Shown piece by piece: positions 1-12,689 of a stretch of DNA of 64,000 nt. The position numbers were made by a program, and so were the translations under genes. The stretch comes from Bathymodiolus brooksi (lineage: Eukaryota > Mollusca > Bivalvia > Mytilida > Modiolidae). Within the stretch, counting starts at the first letter, position 1; every line of letters begins with the position of its first letter. The stretch lies in the NCBI GenBank assembly GCA_963680875.1, contig OY804575.1:30780494-30844493 (forward strand), written 5' to 3'. Under the pieces are notes generated by a model. It saw only the letters and a list, made by a program, of their open reading frames with translations. It was not told the DNA's origin and searched no databases.

Positions 1-2260
1 AATAGCCTGATGACATTTTCAATGTTTATTTTTGAACTGCAGATTGCAAATTATCCATGGATGTATTATTGTAGTGAAAGGCAATTAGTTATTTTATGCA
101 GAATTATAATGGCAAGTCCGATAATTTTTTTTGGGTCATGATCATATTAGAATTTTGACAACAAAAAGATAAACTGGCAAGTTGAATAAAACTAAGGATG
201 AAGGTCTGTGTATAAATTAGTGGACTCCCAGTTTTGTATCAGAAAAACTGCCACATAATTTGTTAGGTTTTTTTTTATATACTAAGAGGAATTCTTTGAA
301 TACAATGAGTCTATGTATCATGCATTGCCTATATTAATATACTATTTGTTTTAACAACCGGAAGGGGGAAATGAGATATATGTCAACGAGCTTTAGGGCC
401 CTTACAGCTTACATTGGAGCTGGTTTTGGCTTCAAATAAGGCTGTACTGGCCCATTAAATGTTTTTCTATTTTCCTTGGTGTCTGTGTTGGTCATTATTT
501 TAGTTTTCTGTGTTGTGTTGTGGTGTGTCTTTTTTGGTTTGTTGGTCTTCGTCCGGTGTCTTGTGAACACAATGTTGCCAGTGTCTCTGGATTGCACTTT
601 CAGTTTCCCCTAACGTTCATTCAATAATAACGGATATCTTAAAGGTTGCTTGGACCTATTGTATACAACTAAGAATGGGTACCATCAAATGAAGTTTGGG
701 TCATATAGACTCAATCGTTTCAATGAAGATGAAAATGTATAATCTAACGGCAGACACCGGACGCTGCATGATTATAAAAACTCACCCTGATTTTAGTCAG
801 AAGATTGAAAAATTGGTGTAAACTTTGTTGCACATGTGGGACTAGGTACTTGTTTATCGCACCTACACATTGAGCTTTTGTTTTTCTTCTGTAGTCTGCT
901 TTCTGCTCTTATTTATAAAGTAGATTAAAATTAAATATCAAATACTAAAGATAGTTATTTAGAGATAACAGCAAATACAATAATGTGTTTTTATGTTTAT
1001 AAAAGCAACATAATTATTATGTATATAAATGCTGATAGACAGTAAAATACTAATTTTCTTATTTGTGCACACATTTATTACCAGAAGAACTAATGATGTA
1101 ACAGGTGTGATGCAGCATCGACATACTAGACAATCGATACCGTTTGCATTGTCTATGTAATGTGTATGTGCTATGTGGAACTAAATATAACAAGATGTAC
1201 TGATATTTGTTAATACTAATTAAAAATCTTTAAAGCTAGGATAATTATAATTTTCTCAGCAGAAACTGTGGGATACAATAATTGCACGTTATTTTTTCTA
1301 TTGAGGTTTTATAATGACTTACTATGTTTTTTTATATAGTATGCTCTATTTGAAACATAGTCTCTTAATAGTTCTAAACGTCCTCAAATATAATTATCTG
1401 TTATCTGTCTGTATTTTTCATTTTAATATATTGGTAAATAAATGGGAATATGTATCTCATTTTTAAACAGGGCTTATTTGTCTATTTTTAAACTGGATTC
1501 AATAAGCCTACATACACTGGTTCAATAGTGTAATAATTTCTATTTCTGTCACATTTTTGGTATGAAAATTCTCTGAAACAAAACTTCCGTCACCATAAGA
1601 TATAAGTAGGAGAGTCTTAAGTTTGTCAAACAAATAAATGTAGATAAATTAGGATGAAACATAAGAAATCGTTGATAAAGTGTACTGTAACATTTTATAA
1701 AGCTTCATATATATGTAAATTATTTGTAAACACACAAGGAAATAACTTTATCGTCAAGGTGGTGAAAGAGAGTTGAAATATGTGTTCATCAACGGGATCA
1801 TCTTCTCAATATACATGGTACCTCTTGAAAGGTGGTATAAACTAAGAGATTAGCTACAATTCTAATATGACGGCCTTTATATCGTCAACCAGTATGTGTC
1901 AGTATACATCTACCTTTAGCACCTGCGCATTCAAATTATCGATTGGAAACTAAAAAAACATAATTTAAAAAGCTTCTGTAATGAATGAAAGCCTACAATG
2001 CCGTTTCCGTGATGTCATACACAACAACTACACATTACATTACTTTGTTTACATGTATACACAAATATGCGATGAAAACGCACTCATCTGGGGGTTTTCC
2101 CCGACGGTTGTTCCGGACACCTCCCACGAGAAATGTTGACGACCTAAGCAACCAATATTCGTATTTATATGTGAAGGGGGCTAAACGAAACAGCCGTAGT
2201 GTGGCGGATTCTAAGGTCGCCTAGGGTCATATAAATTACCGTATTTGTCATATTAGAATA
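1..2260. other. AT-rich upstream DNA without a recognisable gene
   Basis: No ORF with recognisable protein features on either strand. 365-615 looks like one copy of a dispersed repeat (see separate entry); the rest shows nothing I can assign. Confidence 0.5.
365..615. repeat. Dispersed repeat family B, copy 1
   Basis: The segment with TTAGTTTTCTGTGTTGTGTT and AATGTTGCCAGTGTCTCTGG resembles, in reverse complement, 63425-63645 (CTAGAGACACAGACAACATT). It looks like part of an old interspersed element; the class is unknown. Confidence 0.45.
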
Positions 2261-2422
2261 GAAATAATTGATGGCAGCCGTTGATTTGTGTACATTTAAC
2301 CATGGGTTTGGCATTTATACTCGTATTTTAACCCTCTCTTGCGCTCCGGAAAAAATAATCGAATATAAATGCCCAACCCATGGTTAAATTAGCACAAATC
2401 TACGGCTGCCATGAATTATTTC
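2261..2422. mobile_element. Foldback / MITE-like inverted repeat
   Basis: Two arms of about 65 bp are inverted copies: the left begins GAAATAATTGATGGCAGCCG and the right ends CGGCTGCCATGAATTATTTC. Both contain ACCATGGGTT and a GCATTTATA stretch. A short spacer around 2328-2355 separates them. No coding capacity; a long hairpin as RNA or single-stranded DNA. Confidence 0.75.
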
Positions 2423-2804
2423 TTAAACAACTACCTATTTCTTTTTTGTATCTTATGTTAATTAAATTATTAAAGTAAAATTGAGAACTAATGCATATGT
2501 ATATAACAAAAAGGGCAGATATCAAATTTAATACAAACGACGAGTTTCTGGAATAACCTTTATCAGGTACACTCGAAACCAAACTATCTGAAAACCAAAA
2601 AATGTATAAGTCTTTGGGAGAAAGAAAACCAAAGGGCCTAAACATAATAGCCAAAATCGGTTAAGTTCACGCATAGCGCCCAACGGAGATAACAGATACT
2701 TTAGGGATGTAGATACATTAAATTAAAAAGTACTTAACTACCTTTAATTTCTCGACCTTTGTCTAACAACAACGCTATACAACAAATGTGACGACTTTAC
2801 TTTT

Positions 2805-3330
2805 ATAGCAATCAACTTCCCAACAGTAAACATATTCCTGCAGCACCAGTGTATGAAGTTTATATTTCTCAACTCGTGCATTATTCCTAGGCTTGTGACG
2901 AGAACATTTGTTTGTTTCTAGACAGAGTTCAGCTGCTAACGCAAAAGCTACCTAAGAAAGATAATGTAAACGTATATACGCTGAGGTCATCGCTAAACAG
3001 ATCCTATGGTTGTCACCACGAACTAGTTGACTATATATACCATCAATTTCTCAAATAACAATGCATCTTTTCCCTGGTACGCAGATGGTTTCCGTCCTCT
3101 ATCATCGATACAACTTTTACCGAACTTGACTTTGGGTAACACAGCTGATGCCTTATAGCAAACAGGAACTGCTTACCCTTCGCGAGCACCTGGATTCACT
3201 TCCTATGGGTTACTTTTTTCTCATCTTTTTAGTTTTATATGATGTGTTTGTCTTCATTTTGTGTCTTGCGCCCATCGCTTCCTGCATATCTGGAGTGTTC
3301 ATTCTTGACCGCCCGTTCCCTTTTGTCTAG
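2805..3330 (+). pseudogene. Decayed reverse-transcriptase C-terminus plus 3' tail
   Basis: Around 2825-2890 the + strand reads IPAAPVYEVYISQLVHYS then a stop; about 2985-3035 reads LRSSLNRSYGCHHELVDYIY. These match the C-terminal region of the better-preserved RT at 31885-32961 ([16 protein letters not shown]) and a C-terminal Y-x-x-x-x-x-LV motif. The following 200 bp resembles the 3' tail seen behind other remnants (a GGAACTGCTTACCCTTC... block). Frame breaks and stops show it is dead. Confidence 0.6.
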
Positions 3331-3689
3331 CATTTATTATCTACAAATACACAATATAATTGACATAACAATCAGCGTACATATTACCTTGGTTAGTGAA
3401 ACAAATGTTTACATATATATATGTTAAATATAAATTATTGTCTGCCTTCTGCTAATGTTATTACGTAAAATTAACATAAAAATTGTTTATATATGACATA
3501 CTGACAAGTTCATGAAATTTTATTGATTTTAAATAAGAAGTTGATCAATTAATTCAATAAGGTATATTTAGATTGTACAATGAATGTAACTTAGATAACT
3601 CTGCGATATTTGAAGGTAAAACAATTTGGATAAACAAAAACGAAAATATTGTGGATTTGTAATTTTGCTAAAACACGAAAGGCACCACA

Positions 3690-3885
3690 TACCCTTCCTG
3701 GTCACATTATTTCAGCCCATGTTTTAGAGGGGTCCATGTTGCTCAATTATTAGCTTGCTGTTGCTGTGTGCTTTGTAGACCACTGTTTGTCTTCTTGTCT
3801 TAATTCTGTTCGACATTGTATTGTATCACCCCTCTTCGATTTCCAGCTTCTGATTACCCTTTTGGTATCTTTAAATGTTTCTTGC
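3690..3885 (+). repeat. Dispersed repeat family A (RT-element 3' tail), copy
   Basis: Contains the family's ordered blocks: GTCCATGTTGCTCAATTATT, CACTGTTTGTCTTCTTGTC and CTTCTGATTACCCTTTTGGT. The same order is seen at 11870-12110 and 24575-24750. Probably the 3' untranslated part of the RT element. Confidence 0.55.
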
Positions 3886-4334
3886 ATGTATTTGTAAGTT
3901 TTCTTACCATAAAGTTTTCTTAATGTAAGCATCGATATTATCACCTACATCTATTCAATGTTCACCTTTCGAATATTTAATTAATTTTTCAAATATAGTG
4001 TTTAAACAAACTTTGTCTAGTTCAGGATCACACAATCATGCTTTCGGTAATTCGAAGAGCTGGGTCGTCGTCTGACAATGAATTTGATCTACCTCAAATT
4101 CATTATTATAGTCAATCTGACACCATGTTTATAGCTTGTATGTTAATAAATATCAGAGTCACATTAACTAATAACATTCTATGATAGTGTATGAGATACA
4201 CATCTCACGTGTACGAGCGTGTAGTTCACTTAAGCGTGCGTATCTCATATAACATATAAAAGTCAATACAACTATAAGATTCATTCTAACTCTTTGTTAA
4301 ATATAACGACAGTCACAATGTTTTTAAAAATGAT

Positions 4335-7300
4335 TGCAAGAGAGTGTAGCTATTTATATTGCAAGAGAGTGTAGCTATTTCTATTCCAAGAGAGTGTAGC
4401 TATTTCTATTGCAAGAGAGCAGCTATTTTTGTTGCAAGAGAGTGTAGCTATTTATATTGCAAGAGAGTGTAGCTATTTCTATTGCAAGAGAGTGTAGCTA
4501 TTTCTATTGCAAGAGAGTGTAGCTGTTTCTATTGCAAAATGGTGTAGCTATTTCTATTGCAAGAGAGTGTAGTTATTTCTATTGCAAGAGAGTGTAGCTA
4601 TTTATATTGCAAGAGAGTGTAGCTATTTCTATTGCAAGAGAGTGTAGCTATTTCTGTTGCAAGAGAGTGTAGCTATTTCTATTGCAAGAGAGTGTAGCTA
4701 TTTCTATTGCAAGATAATGTAGCTATTTATATTACAAGAGAGTGTAGCTATTTCTATTGCAGGAGAGTGTAGCTATTTCTAATGCAGGAGAGTGTAGTTA
4801 TTTCTATTGCAAGAGAGTGTAGCTATTTCTGTTCCAAGAGAGTGTAGCTATTTCTATTGCAAGAGAGTGTAGCTACTTATATTGCAAGATATTGTAGCTA
4901 TTTATATTGCAAGAGAGTGTAGCTATTTCTATTGCAAGAGAGTGTAGTTATTTCTATTGTAAGAGAGTGTAGCTATTTATAGTGCAAGAGAGTGTAGCTA
5001 TTTCTATTGCAAGAGAGTGTAGCTATTTCTATTGCAAGAGAGTTGCTATTTCTATTGCAAGAGAGTGTAGCTATTTATATTGCAAAAGGGTGAAGCTATT
5101 TCTATTGCAAGAGTGTGCAGCTATTTCTATTGCAAGAGAGTGTAGCTATTTCTATTGCAAGGGAGTGTAGCTCTTTCTATTGCAAGAGCGTGTAGCTATT
5201 TCTATTGCAAGATAATGTAGCTATTTCTATTACAAGAGAGTGTAGCTATTTCTATTGCAGGAGAGTGTAGCTATTTCTAATGCAGGAGAATGTAGTTATT
5301 TCTATTGCAAGAGAGTGTAGCTATTTCTGTTCCAAGAGAGTGTAGCTATTTCTATTGCAAGAGAGTGTAGCTACTTATATTGCAAGAGATTGTAGCTATT
5401 TATATTGCAAGAGAGTGTAGCTATTTCTATTGCAAGAGAGTGTAGCTATTTATATTGCAAGAGAGTGTAGCTATTTCTATTGCAAGAGAGTGTAGCTATT
5501 TCTATTGCAAGAGAGTAGCTATTTCTATTGCAAAAGGGTGAAGCTATATCTATTGCAAGAGAGTGCAGCTATTTCTATTGCAAGAGAGTGTAGCTATTTC
5601 TATTGCAAGAGAGTGTAGCTATTTCTATTGCAAGAATTTCTATTGCAAGAGAGTGTAGCTATTTCTATTGCAAGAGAGTGTAGCTATTTCTATTGCAAGA
5701 GAGTGAGGCTATTTCTATTCCAAGAGAGTGCATCTATTTCTATTCCAAGAGAGTGTAGCTATTTCTATTGCAAGAGAGTGTAGTTATTTCTATTACAAGA
5801 AATTGTAGCTATTTCTATTGCAAGAGAGTGTAGCTGTTTCTATTGCAAGAGAGTTTAACTATTTCTATTGCAAGAGAGTGTAGTTATTTCTATTGCAAGA
5901 GAGTGCAGCTATTTCTATTGCAAGAGAGTGCAGCTATTTCTATTGCAAGAGAGTGCACCTATTTCTATTCCAAGAGAGTGTAGCTATGTCTATTGTAAGA
6001 GAGTGTAGCTATTTCTATTGCAAGAGAGTGTAGCTATTTCTATTGCAAGAGAGTGTAGCCATTTCTATTGCAAGAGAGTGTAGCTATTTCTATTGCAAGA
6101 GAGTGTAGCTATTTTTATTGCAAGAGAGTGTAGTTATTTCTATTGCAAAAGAGTGTAGCTATTTATATTACAAATGAGTGTAGCTATTTCTTTTGCAAGA
6201 AAGTGTAGCTATTTATATTGCAAGAGAGTGTAGCTATTTGTATTGCAAGAGAGTGTAGCTATTTCTATTGCAAGAGAGGGTAGCTATTTCTATTGCAAGA
6301 GAGTACAGCTATTTCTATTGCAAGAGAGTGCAGCTATTTCTATTGCAAGAGAGTGTAGCTATTTCTATTGCAAGAGAGTGTAGCTATTTCTATTGCAAGA
6401 GAGTGTAGCTATTTCTATTGCAAGAGAGTGTAACTATTTCTATTGCAAGACAGTGTAGTTATTTCTATTGCAAGAGAGTGTAGCTATTGCTATTGCAAGA
6501 GAGTGCAGCTATTTCTATTGGAAGAGAGTGCAGCTATTTCTATTGCAAGAGAGTGTAGCTATTTCTATTGCAAGAGAGTGTAGCTATTTCTATTGCAAGA
6601 GAGTATAGCTATTTCTATTGGAAGAGGGTGTAGCTATTTATATTGCCAGAGAGTGTAGCTATTTCTATTGCAAGAGAGTGTAGCTATTTCTGTTGCAAGA
6701 GAGTGTAGCTATTTCTATTGCAAGAGAGTGTAGTTATTTCTATTGCAAGAGAGTGTAGCTATTTATATTACAAAAGAGTGTAGCTATTTCTATTACAAGA
6801 AAGTATAGCTATTTATATTGCAAGAGAGTGTAGCTATTTCTATTGCAAGAGAGGGTAGCTATTTCTATTGCAAGAGAGTGCAGCTATTTCTATTCCAAGA
6901 GAGTGTAGCTAATTCTATTGCAAGAGAGTGTAGCTATTTCTATTGCAAGAGAGTGTAGCCATTTCTATTGCAAGAGAGTGTAGCTATTTCTATTGCAAGA
7001 GAATGTAGTTATTTCTATTGCAAGAGAGTGTAGCTATTTCTATTGCAAGATAGTGTAGCTATTTCTATTGCAAGAGAGTGTAGCTATTTCTATTGCAAGA
7101 GAGTGTAGCTATTTATATTGCACGAGAGTGTAGCTATTTCTATTCCAAGAGAGTGTAGCTATTTCTATTGCATGAGAATGTAGCTATTTCTATTGCAAGA
7201 TAGTGTAGCTATTTCTATTGCAAGAGAGTGTAGTTATTTCTATTGCAAGAGAGTGTAGCAATTTATATTACAAAAGAGTGTAGCTATTTCTATTGCAAGA

Positions 7301-8930
7301 AAGTGTAGCTATTTATATTGCAAGAGAGTGTAGCTTTTTCTATTGTAAGAAAATGTAGCTATTTCTATTGCAAGAGAGTGTAGCTATTTCTATTGCAAGA
7401 GAGTGTAGTTTTTTCTATTGCAAGAGAGTGTAGTTATTTCTATTGCAAGAGAGTGTAGCTATTTATATTACAAAAGAGTGTAGCTATTTCTATTGCAAGA
7501 AAGTGTAGCTATTTATATTGCAAGAGAGTGTAGCTTATTCTATTGTAAGAAAATGTAGCTATTTCTATTGCAAGAGAGTGTAGCTATTTCTATTGCAAGA
7601 GAGTGTAGTTTTTTCTATTGCAAGAGAGTGTAGTTATTTCTATTGCAAAAGAGTGTAGCTATTTATATTACAAAAGAGTGTAGCTATTTCTATTGCAAGA
7701 GAGTGTAGCTATTTCTGTTGCAAGAGAGTGTAACTATTTCTATTGCAAGAGAGTGTAGTTATTTCTATTGCAAGAGAGTGTAGCTATTTATATTACAAAA
7801 GAGTGTAGCTATTTCTATTGCAAGAAAGTGTAGCTATTTATATTGCAAGAGAGTGTAGCTTTTTCTATTGTAAGAAAATGTAGCTATTTCTATTGCAAGA
7901 GAGTGTAGCTATTTTTATTGCAAGAGAGTGTAGCTATTTCTATTGCAAGAGAGTGTATCTATTTCTATTGCAAGAGAGTAGCTATTTTTATTGCAAGAGA
8001 GTGTAGCTATTTATATTGCAAAATGGAGTAACTATTTCTATTGCAAGAGAGTGTAGCTATTTTTATTGCACGAGAGTGTAGCTATTTATATTGCAAGAGA
8101 GTGTAGCTTTTTCTATTGCAAGAGAATGTAGCTATTTCTATTACAAGAGAGCGTAACTATTTCTATTGCAAGAGAGTGTAGCTATTTCTATTGCAAGAGA
8201 GTATAGCTATTTCTATTGCAATAGAGTGCAATACTTTATATTACAAGAGAGTGTAGCTATTTCTATCGCAAGAGAGTGTAGCTATTTATATTGCAAGAGA
8301 GTGTAGTTATTTCTATTGCAAGAGAGTAGCTATTTCTATTGCAAGAGAGTGTAGCTATTTCTGTTGCAAATGGTGTAGCTATTTCTATTGCAAGAGTGTA
8401 GCTATTTCTATTGCAAGAGAGTGTAGCTATTTCTATTGCAAGAGAGTGTAGCTATTTATATTGCAAGAGAGTGTAGCTATTTCTATTGCAAGAGAATGTA
8501 GCTATTTCTATTGCAAGAGAGTGTAGCTATTTCTATTGCAGGAGAGTGTAGCTATTTCTAATGCAGGAGAGTGTAGTTATTTCTATTGCAAGAGAGTGTA
8601 GCTATTTATATTACAAAAGAGTGTAGCTATTTCTATTGCAAGAGAGTGTAGCTATTTGTATTGCAAGAGAGTGTAGCTATTTCTGTTGTAAGAGAGTGTA
8701 GCTATTTCTATTGCAAGAGAGTGTGGCTATTTATATTGCAGGAGAGTATATCTATTTATGTTGGAAGAGAGTGTAGCTATTTCTATTGCAAGAGTGTGTA
8801 GTTATTGCTATTGCAAGAGAGTGTAGCTATTTTATTGCAAGAGAGTGTATCTATTTCTATTGTAAAACAGTGTAGCTATTTGTATTGCAAGAGAGTGTAA
8901 CTATTTATATTGCAAGAGAGTGTAGCTATT
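4335..8930. repeat. 25-bp minisatellite, about 180 copies
   Basis: About 4.6 kb of head-to-tail units with consensus CAAGAGAGTGTAGCTATTTC followed by TATTG. Single-base variants (AGCTATTTA, AGTTATTTC, CCAAGAG) recur in blocks, for example around 7240-7330 and 7420-7520, which points to segmental duplication within the array. A few units have small deletions. No conserved ORF. It lies about 5 kb upstream of the phosphatase gene start. Confidence 0.95.
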
Positions 8931-10184
8931 TGTTCTGATTATTATTTATTTGGTTCGTTGATAACATCACAAATAATATGTTCAGACAATTTTTCATAAT
9001 GTTTCATATTGAAACAATATATACGTCTGAACGTTCAACTCAACAGTCCTAGATTTTTTTAGATGACATTTGTTTGTGTTTCTGTTCTTCCCTCAGCGAG
9101 AGTCGAACCCACACCGTTGACAACCTGCAGCACAGTTTCTCTTATAATCATGACGAACCAGTATCACCCTCTACCAAGTCCATTATATAAGAAATATAGC
9201 TTAATTACTAGAGGTATTACACTGTCACATGAGGTGGAACTAATGGATACTTGCGTATAAACTTGTCGGGATGGTTTATATACATGGTATATCATTATTA
9301 TTGTTATTATTATTATCATTAATTTAAAAGCTATCTAAGTCTAAATTTTAAATTATACATTGTATGGGATCATTTTTCTTATGTTATAGTCACAGTGAAT
9401 ATATAAATTACAACCGTCTCAAGCAAGTCACAACTATAAACATTCACTTGGTAGTATGCATTGGAACCGCGCGTACGAGTGGATATGTGCGCGTGTGTAC
9501 ATGCGTGTGCGTGGTCTTAAATATCAATTAATGATGGTTTTCCTATTTATATAATTATCCCCTTATACGTCATCCACAATTCAACTATGTTCCACTTGTT
9601 TAAAACGTTACACAATTACAACGTACTTGTCTAAGGAGGTGAATGCAGGTCATATCCTACTGTTCTTTCCGCTGGTCGACCACATACAATAATGTCATCT
9701 TTTGTCACTTAGTGTCATTTGTTGTAGTTTTTATCCAAATAGATGTGTTGAGAATTAAATTACATGTATACTTAAAATACGCTAAAGGTAAGAAACGTAA
9801 TACAAGTTCAAAATTGTTGTTATTGTACTGTGTGTCTTCACTGTGGTTTCGGGACCTTCTTAGATATTACATATGATCCAGGATTAAATACACAACGGGA
9901 TCATCCTATACGGGAGGAGGAAGTAGATGTTAAGACGTGTTTTCGTCAAACTATTTGTTATGGTAAAACAATGACCAATTAGTATTTGATAAGTATATAA
10001 TTATAATTCTGATGAACGTATTTATTTACTAAGTGTGGTTGTATATATACACAAAACGTGGAGTCTATTCTACGAATACACTTGTGGTAACACACTCCAC
10101 CTGATGTAACCTTTGGCTAAGGTAAAAGTTTATATATTTATAATTTTGTTTTGTATTAAGCTACATTAGCTATTAACACCAGTT
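8931..10184. other. Spacer without recognisable genes
   Basis: Contains a short (TTA)n/(TTG)n stretch near 9293-9320 and a CG-bearing purine/pyrimidine run near 9470-9515. Nothing coding recognised. Confidence 0.4.
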
Positions 10185-10305
10185 ATTTGCCCATGGTCGG
10201 TGGTTCTCACCTGGTACTCCGGCTTCTTCCACCACTAAAAATGGTCGCCATGATATAGCTGAAAAATTGCTGAAAGTGGCGTTAAGCACAATGAATGAAT
10301 CATAA
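10185..10305 (+). mobile_element. SINE tail fragment
   Basis: Carries the shared SINE 3' region: GGTGGTTCTCACCTGGTACT, CTTCTTCCACCACTAAAA, GCCATGATATAGCTGAAAAA and GTGGCGTTAAGCAC. It matches the full-length copy at 62113-62375. 5'-truncated. Confidence 0.8.
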
Positions 10306-10309
10306 ATCA

Positions 10310-10500
10310 ACCATTAACACCAATACCTACAAGTGTGCCTATTTCATTTTGATATTTTGACATATAAGTTGTACATGTAGTGATCATTTGGTTAACATAT
10401 TTGGACTTGTTTGATTTCCTTGATAGAGGTTTGCTGTAAACAAGAAAGTTACTGTCCCAAGTATTACAATATTCCATTTGACTTCTATAAATCTTCAGAA
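10310..10500 (+). pseudogene. Decayed reverse-transcriptase fragment
   Basis: About 10410-10465 reads FDFLDRGLL, a stop, then TRKLLSQ, matching the region YYDFLDSMLLLTRKILNQG at 11660-11720 and, more distantly, [18 protein letters not shown] of the RT at 31885-32961. Stops and shifts throughout. Confidence 0.5.
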
Positions 10501-10534
10501 AAGATTTCAAAGATCCAATTTTCAAAAGATGTAT

Positions 10535-11580
10535 GTTAATATATGGCATATACGAACTCTGACAATTAATTTCAAAATTTTTGGTCAGTTAATAATTGCG
10601 TTGCCCGTTAGGTGTCTATGTTAATTCAACTTTCTGAAGTGTAAAAAAACTGCATGGAGTGAGTAAAAATTGTGTAAGAGCCACTCCATTAAACAGAAAA
10701 TAGACATGTGTTTTCAATGTATATTTCACTGTACCATGTGACTTTACACATGTAGATATCAGGGGACACCAATAACAATTGACCTTCATCCGATACTTTA
10801 GACAACATTGATATATTTATTTTGTTATTTGATTTAGTAAACATGCATTTATGATTTTCGAAGCAATATTATTGGTGTTAGATCAAAATGTTAATTGATT
10901 TAATTGTACGAAGAGTTTGAAGATACCAAAGTGGTAATGAACATTCGTAAATCGAAGACGAACAGACAACACAATGGCCAAAAGAAAAAGGACAAAAGGA
11001 CAAACAACGATCTACAAACATACACATAAAACTAAAGATCGAGTAACACGAATCCCACTAAACATTGTTGGTCTAAAATGATTTAAAATTGAATTTGTTT
11101 CTTTCTTGTAAAAAACATAATCCTATAGCATGTATAGTATGCAAAAGAACAAACAAGTTGTTCATGATTTTTGCATGTGTACTTTCTAAGCAAATTAAAA
11201 CAAAGATATTCTACAAAATCTTTTTTTTTTAAATATTAATATGATAGTATAATTATATTTTATTATATCTTCTGTTTGAATAGGGGAGCATACTGTAATA
11301 ATATATTTAGACTTTTTTTCATCTCATGACACAAAGCTTGAATGAAGTCCAAGTTTGAAGACTGGTCAGTTAATGACCTTTAGTATTTAAATATCCAAAG
11401 TCACATGGTACAATGAAATAAACATTCAAAGCTAACAATTAACGGGGGATAGTTTTTACGCTATTTGTACTCACTCCATGTATTTTTTTACACGAAGAAG
11501 AAATTGAATTAACATAGACACGACTTTTTTTAGATAAATTATTTTGAAACTAAATTTCAGAGTTTGTATGTATCATATTT
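10535..11580. mobile_element. Large foldback element of about 1 kb with nested repeat
   Basis: Imperfect inverted arms: left about 10535-10755, right about 11397-11580. Shared blocks, inverted, include TGTCTATGTTAATTCAA, CATGGAGTGAGTA, GTACCATGTGACTTT and AACTCTGA. The interior holds a reverse-strand copy of dispersed repeat A (10925-11080). No transposase is seen, so it is either non-autonomous or two opposed insertions of one family. Confidence 0.6.
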
Positions 11581-11586
11581 CAACAT

Positions 11587-12115
11587 TCCAGCAGCACCTG
11601 CGGACTGAGTATATATATCTTAGTTGATCCCATATTCCAAATCTTGTGGTTCCTATTATGATTTCCTTGACAGTATGCTGTTACTAACAAGGAAGATACT
11701 GAACCAAGGGTTACTATTGGTTAGGCTGAAGTTATATACGAATAATATGTGTCAAAAATGGCCACGAATATGGTCACTTGTTTTAAGCACTTCCCGGTCC
11801 TTTCATCATTCATGACTTATCACCAGGGTTGTAACTGGAGCAAGACGACGGATACCACTAAGGAAACAGGATCTGCTTATCCTTCCGGAGCACCCGAGTC
11901 CATCGCGGTGTGTAGTGGGGTTCGTGTTGCTTGATCTATAGGTTTTTTGTATTGTTGTGTAGATCGTTGTTTGTCGTTTTCTCTTTTTCTTTTGGCCATT
12001 GCTTTTCCTGTCCTTTTTCTTTTGGCCATTGCTTTTCTTGTCCTTTTTTTTGGCCATTGCTTTTCCTGTCCTTTTTCGATTTACGATTCTGATTACCCCT
12101 TTTGGTATCATCAAA
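11587..12115 (+). pseudogene. Decayed reverse-transcriptase end plus 3' tail (family A)
   Basis: 11640-11735 reads SKSCGSYYDFLDSMLLLTRK then ILNQGLLLVRLK: a C-terminal RT remnant with an upstream stop. It is followed by GGCCACGAATATGGTCAC, the TGCTTATCCTTCCGGAGCAC block, GTGGGGTTCGTGTTGCT, a three-fold TTTTGGCCATTGCTTTTC repeat and the terminal CTGATTACCCCTTTTGGTAT. This joins the RT remnant to the family-A repeat as one element and explains the many tail-only copies. Confidence 0.6.
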
Positions 12116-12229
12116 TACTACTTAACATACATCTAGAAAACAAATGTTGATTTGAGAAATGATTTTAAATATTTTTTTTCTGAAAAAATTTATAGAAATC
12201 AAACGGACTATAGTTGCTAAGTTGTATAA

Positions 12230-12540
12230 TCTTTTCGAAAGTTTTACGGTCGCCATCATGACTTGATCATCCATTACGGAATACTGTGTCACAAATGACC
12301 ACATATATTGTCGTAATCACAATCCAGTCCTTTTCTCATTCATGATGTGTCACCGGATTTGTCACAAGAGTAACATGATGGATGCCACTAGTGGAACATG
12401 AATTACTTAACCTTCCGGCGCAGCTGAGTTCCCCCTCCCAGTTTCTAGTGGGATTCGTGTTGCTCAACATTTAGCTTTCAGTGTAGTCTTTTATAGATCA
12501 TTGCTTGTCTTTTTGTCCTTTTTTCATCAATCTGGGGCTT
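12230..12540 (+). repeat. Dispersed repeat family A, copy
   Basis: Has TTTTACGGTCGCCATCATGA, a CCGGATTTGTCAC block, AACCTTCCGGCGCAGCTGAG and GTGGGATTCGTGTTGCTCA, the same order as 11740-12110. Runs straight into an opposite-strand copy. Confidence 0.55.
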
Positions 12541-12670
12541 CAGAAGAGTTTGAAGATACCAAACAGGTAATCAGAATCCGTAAATCGGACAGACAACACA
12601 ACAACCCACAAAACATTACACACAAACTAAAGATCGAGTAACACGAATACCACTAAAACCCGGGGGTGAA
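12541..12670 (-). repeat. Dispersed repeat family A, inverted neighbour copy
   Basis: Reverse-strand counterpart: GAAGATACCAAACAGGTAAT, GATCGAGTAACACGAATACC, ACTGCGGAAGGGTTAGCAGT. With the preceding copy it forms a head-to-head pair. Confidence 0.55.
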
Positions 12671-12689
12671 CTGCGGAAGGGTTAGCAGT

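Noticed and set aside
4982..5170. Repeat peptide from the 25-bp array
   Set aside because: The frame is lost within a few units; no conserved coding potential.
4335..8930. CRISPR array
   Set aside because: Direct head-to-tail units without unique spacers, in a eukaryotic locus.
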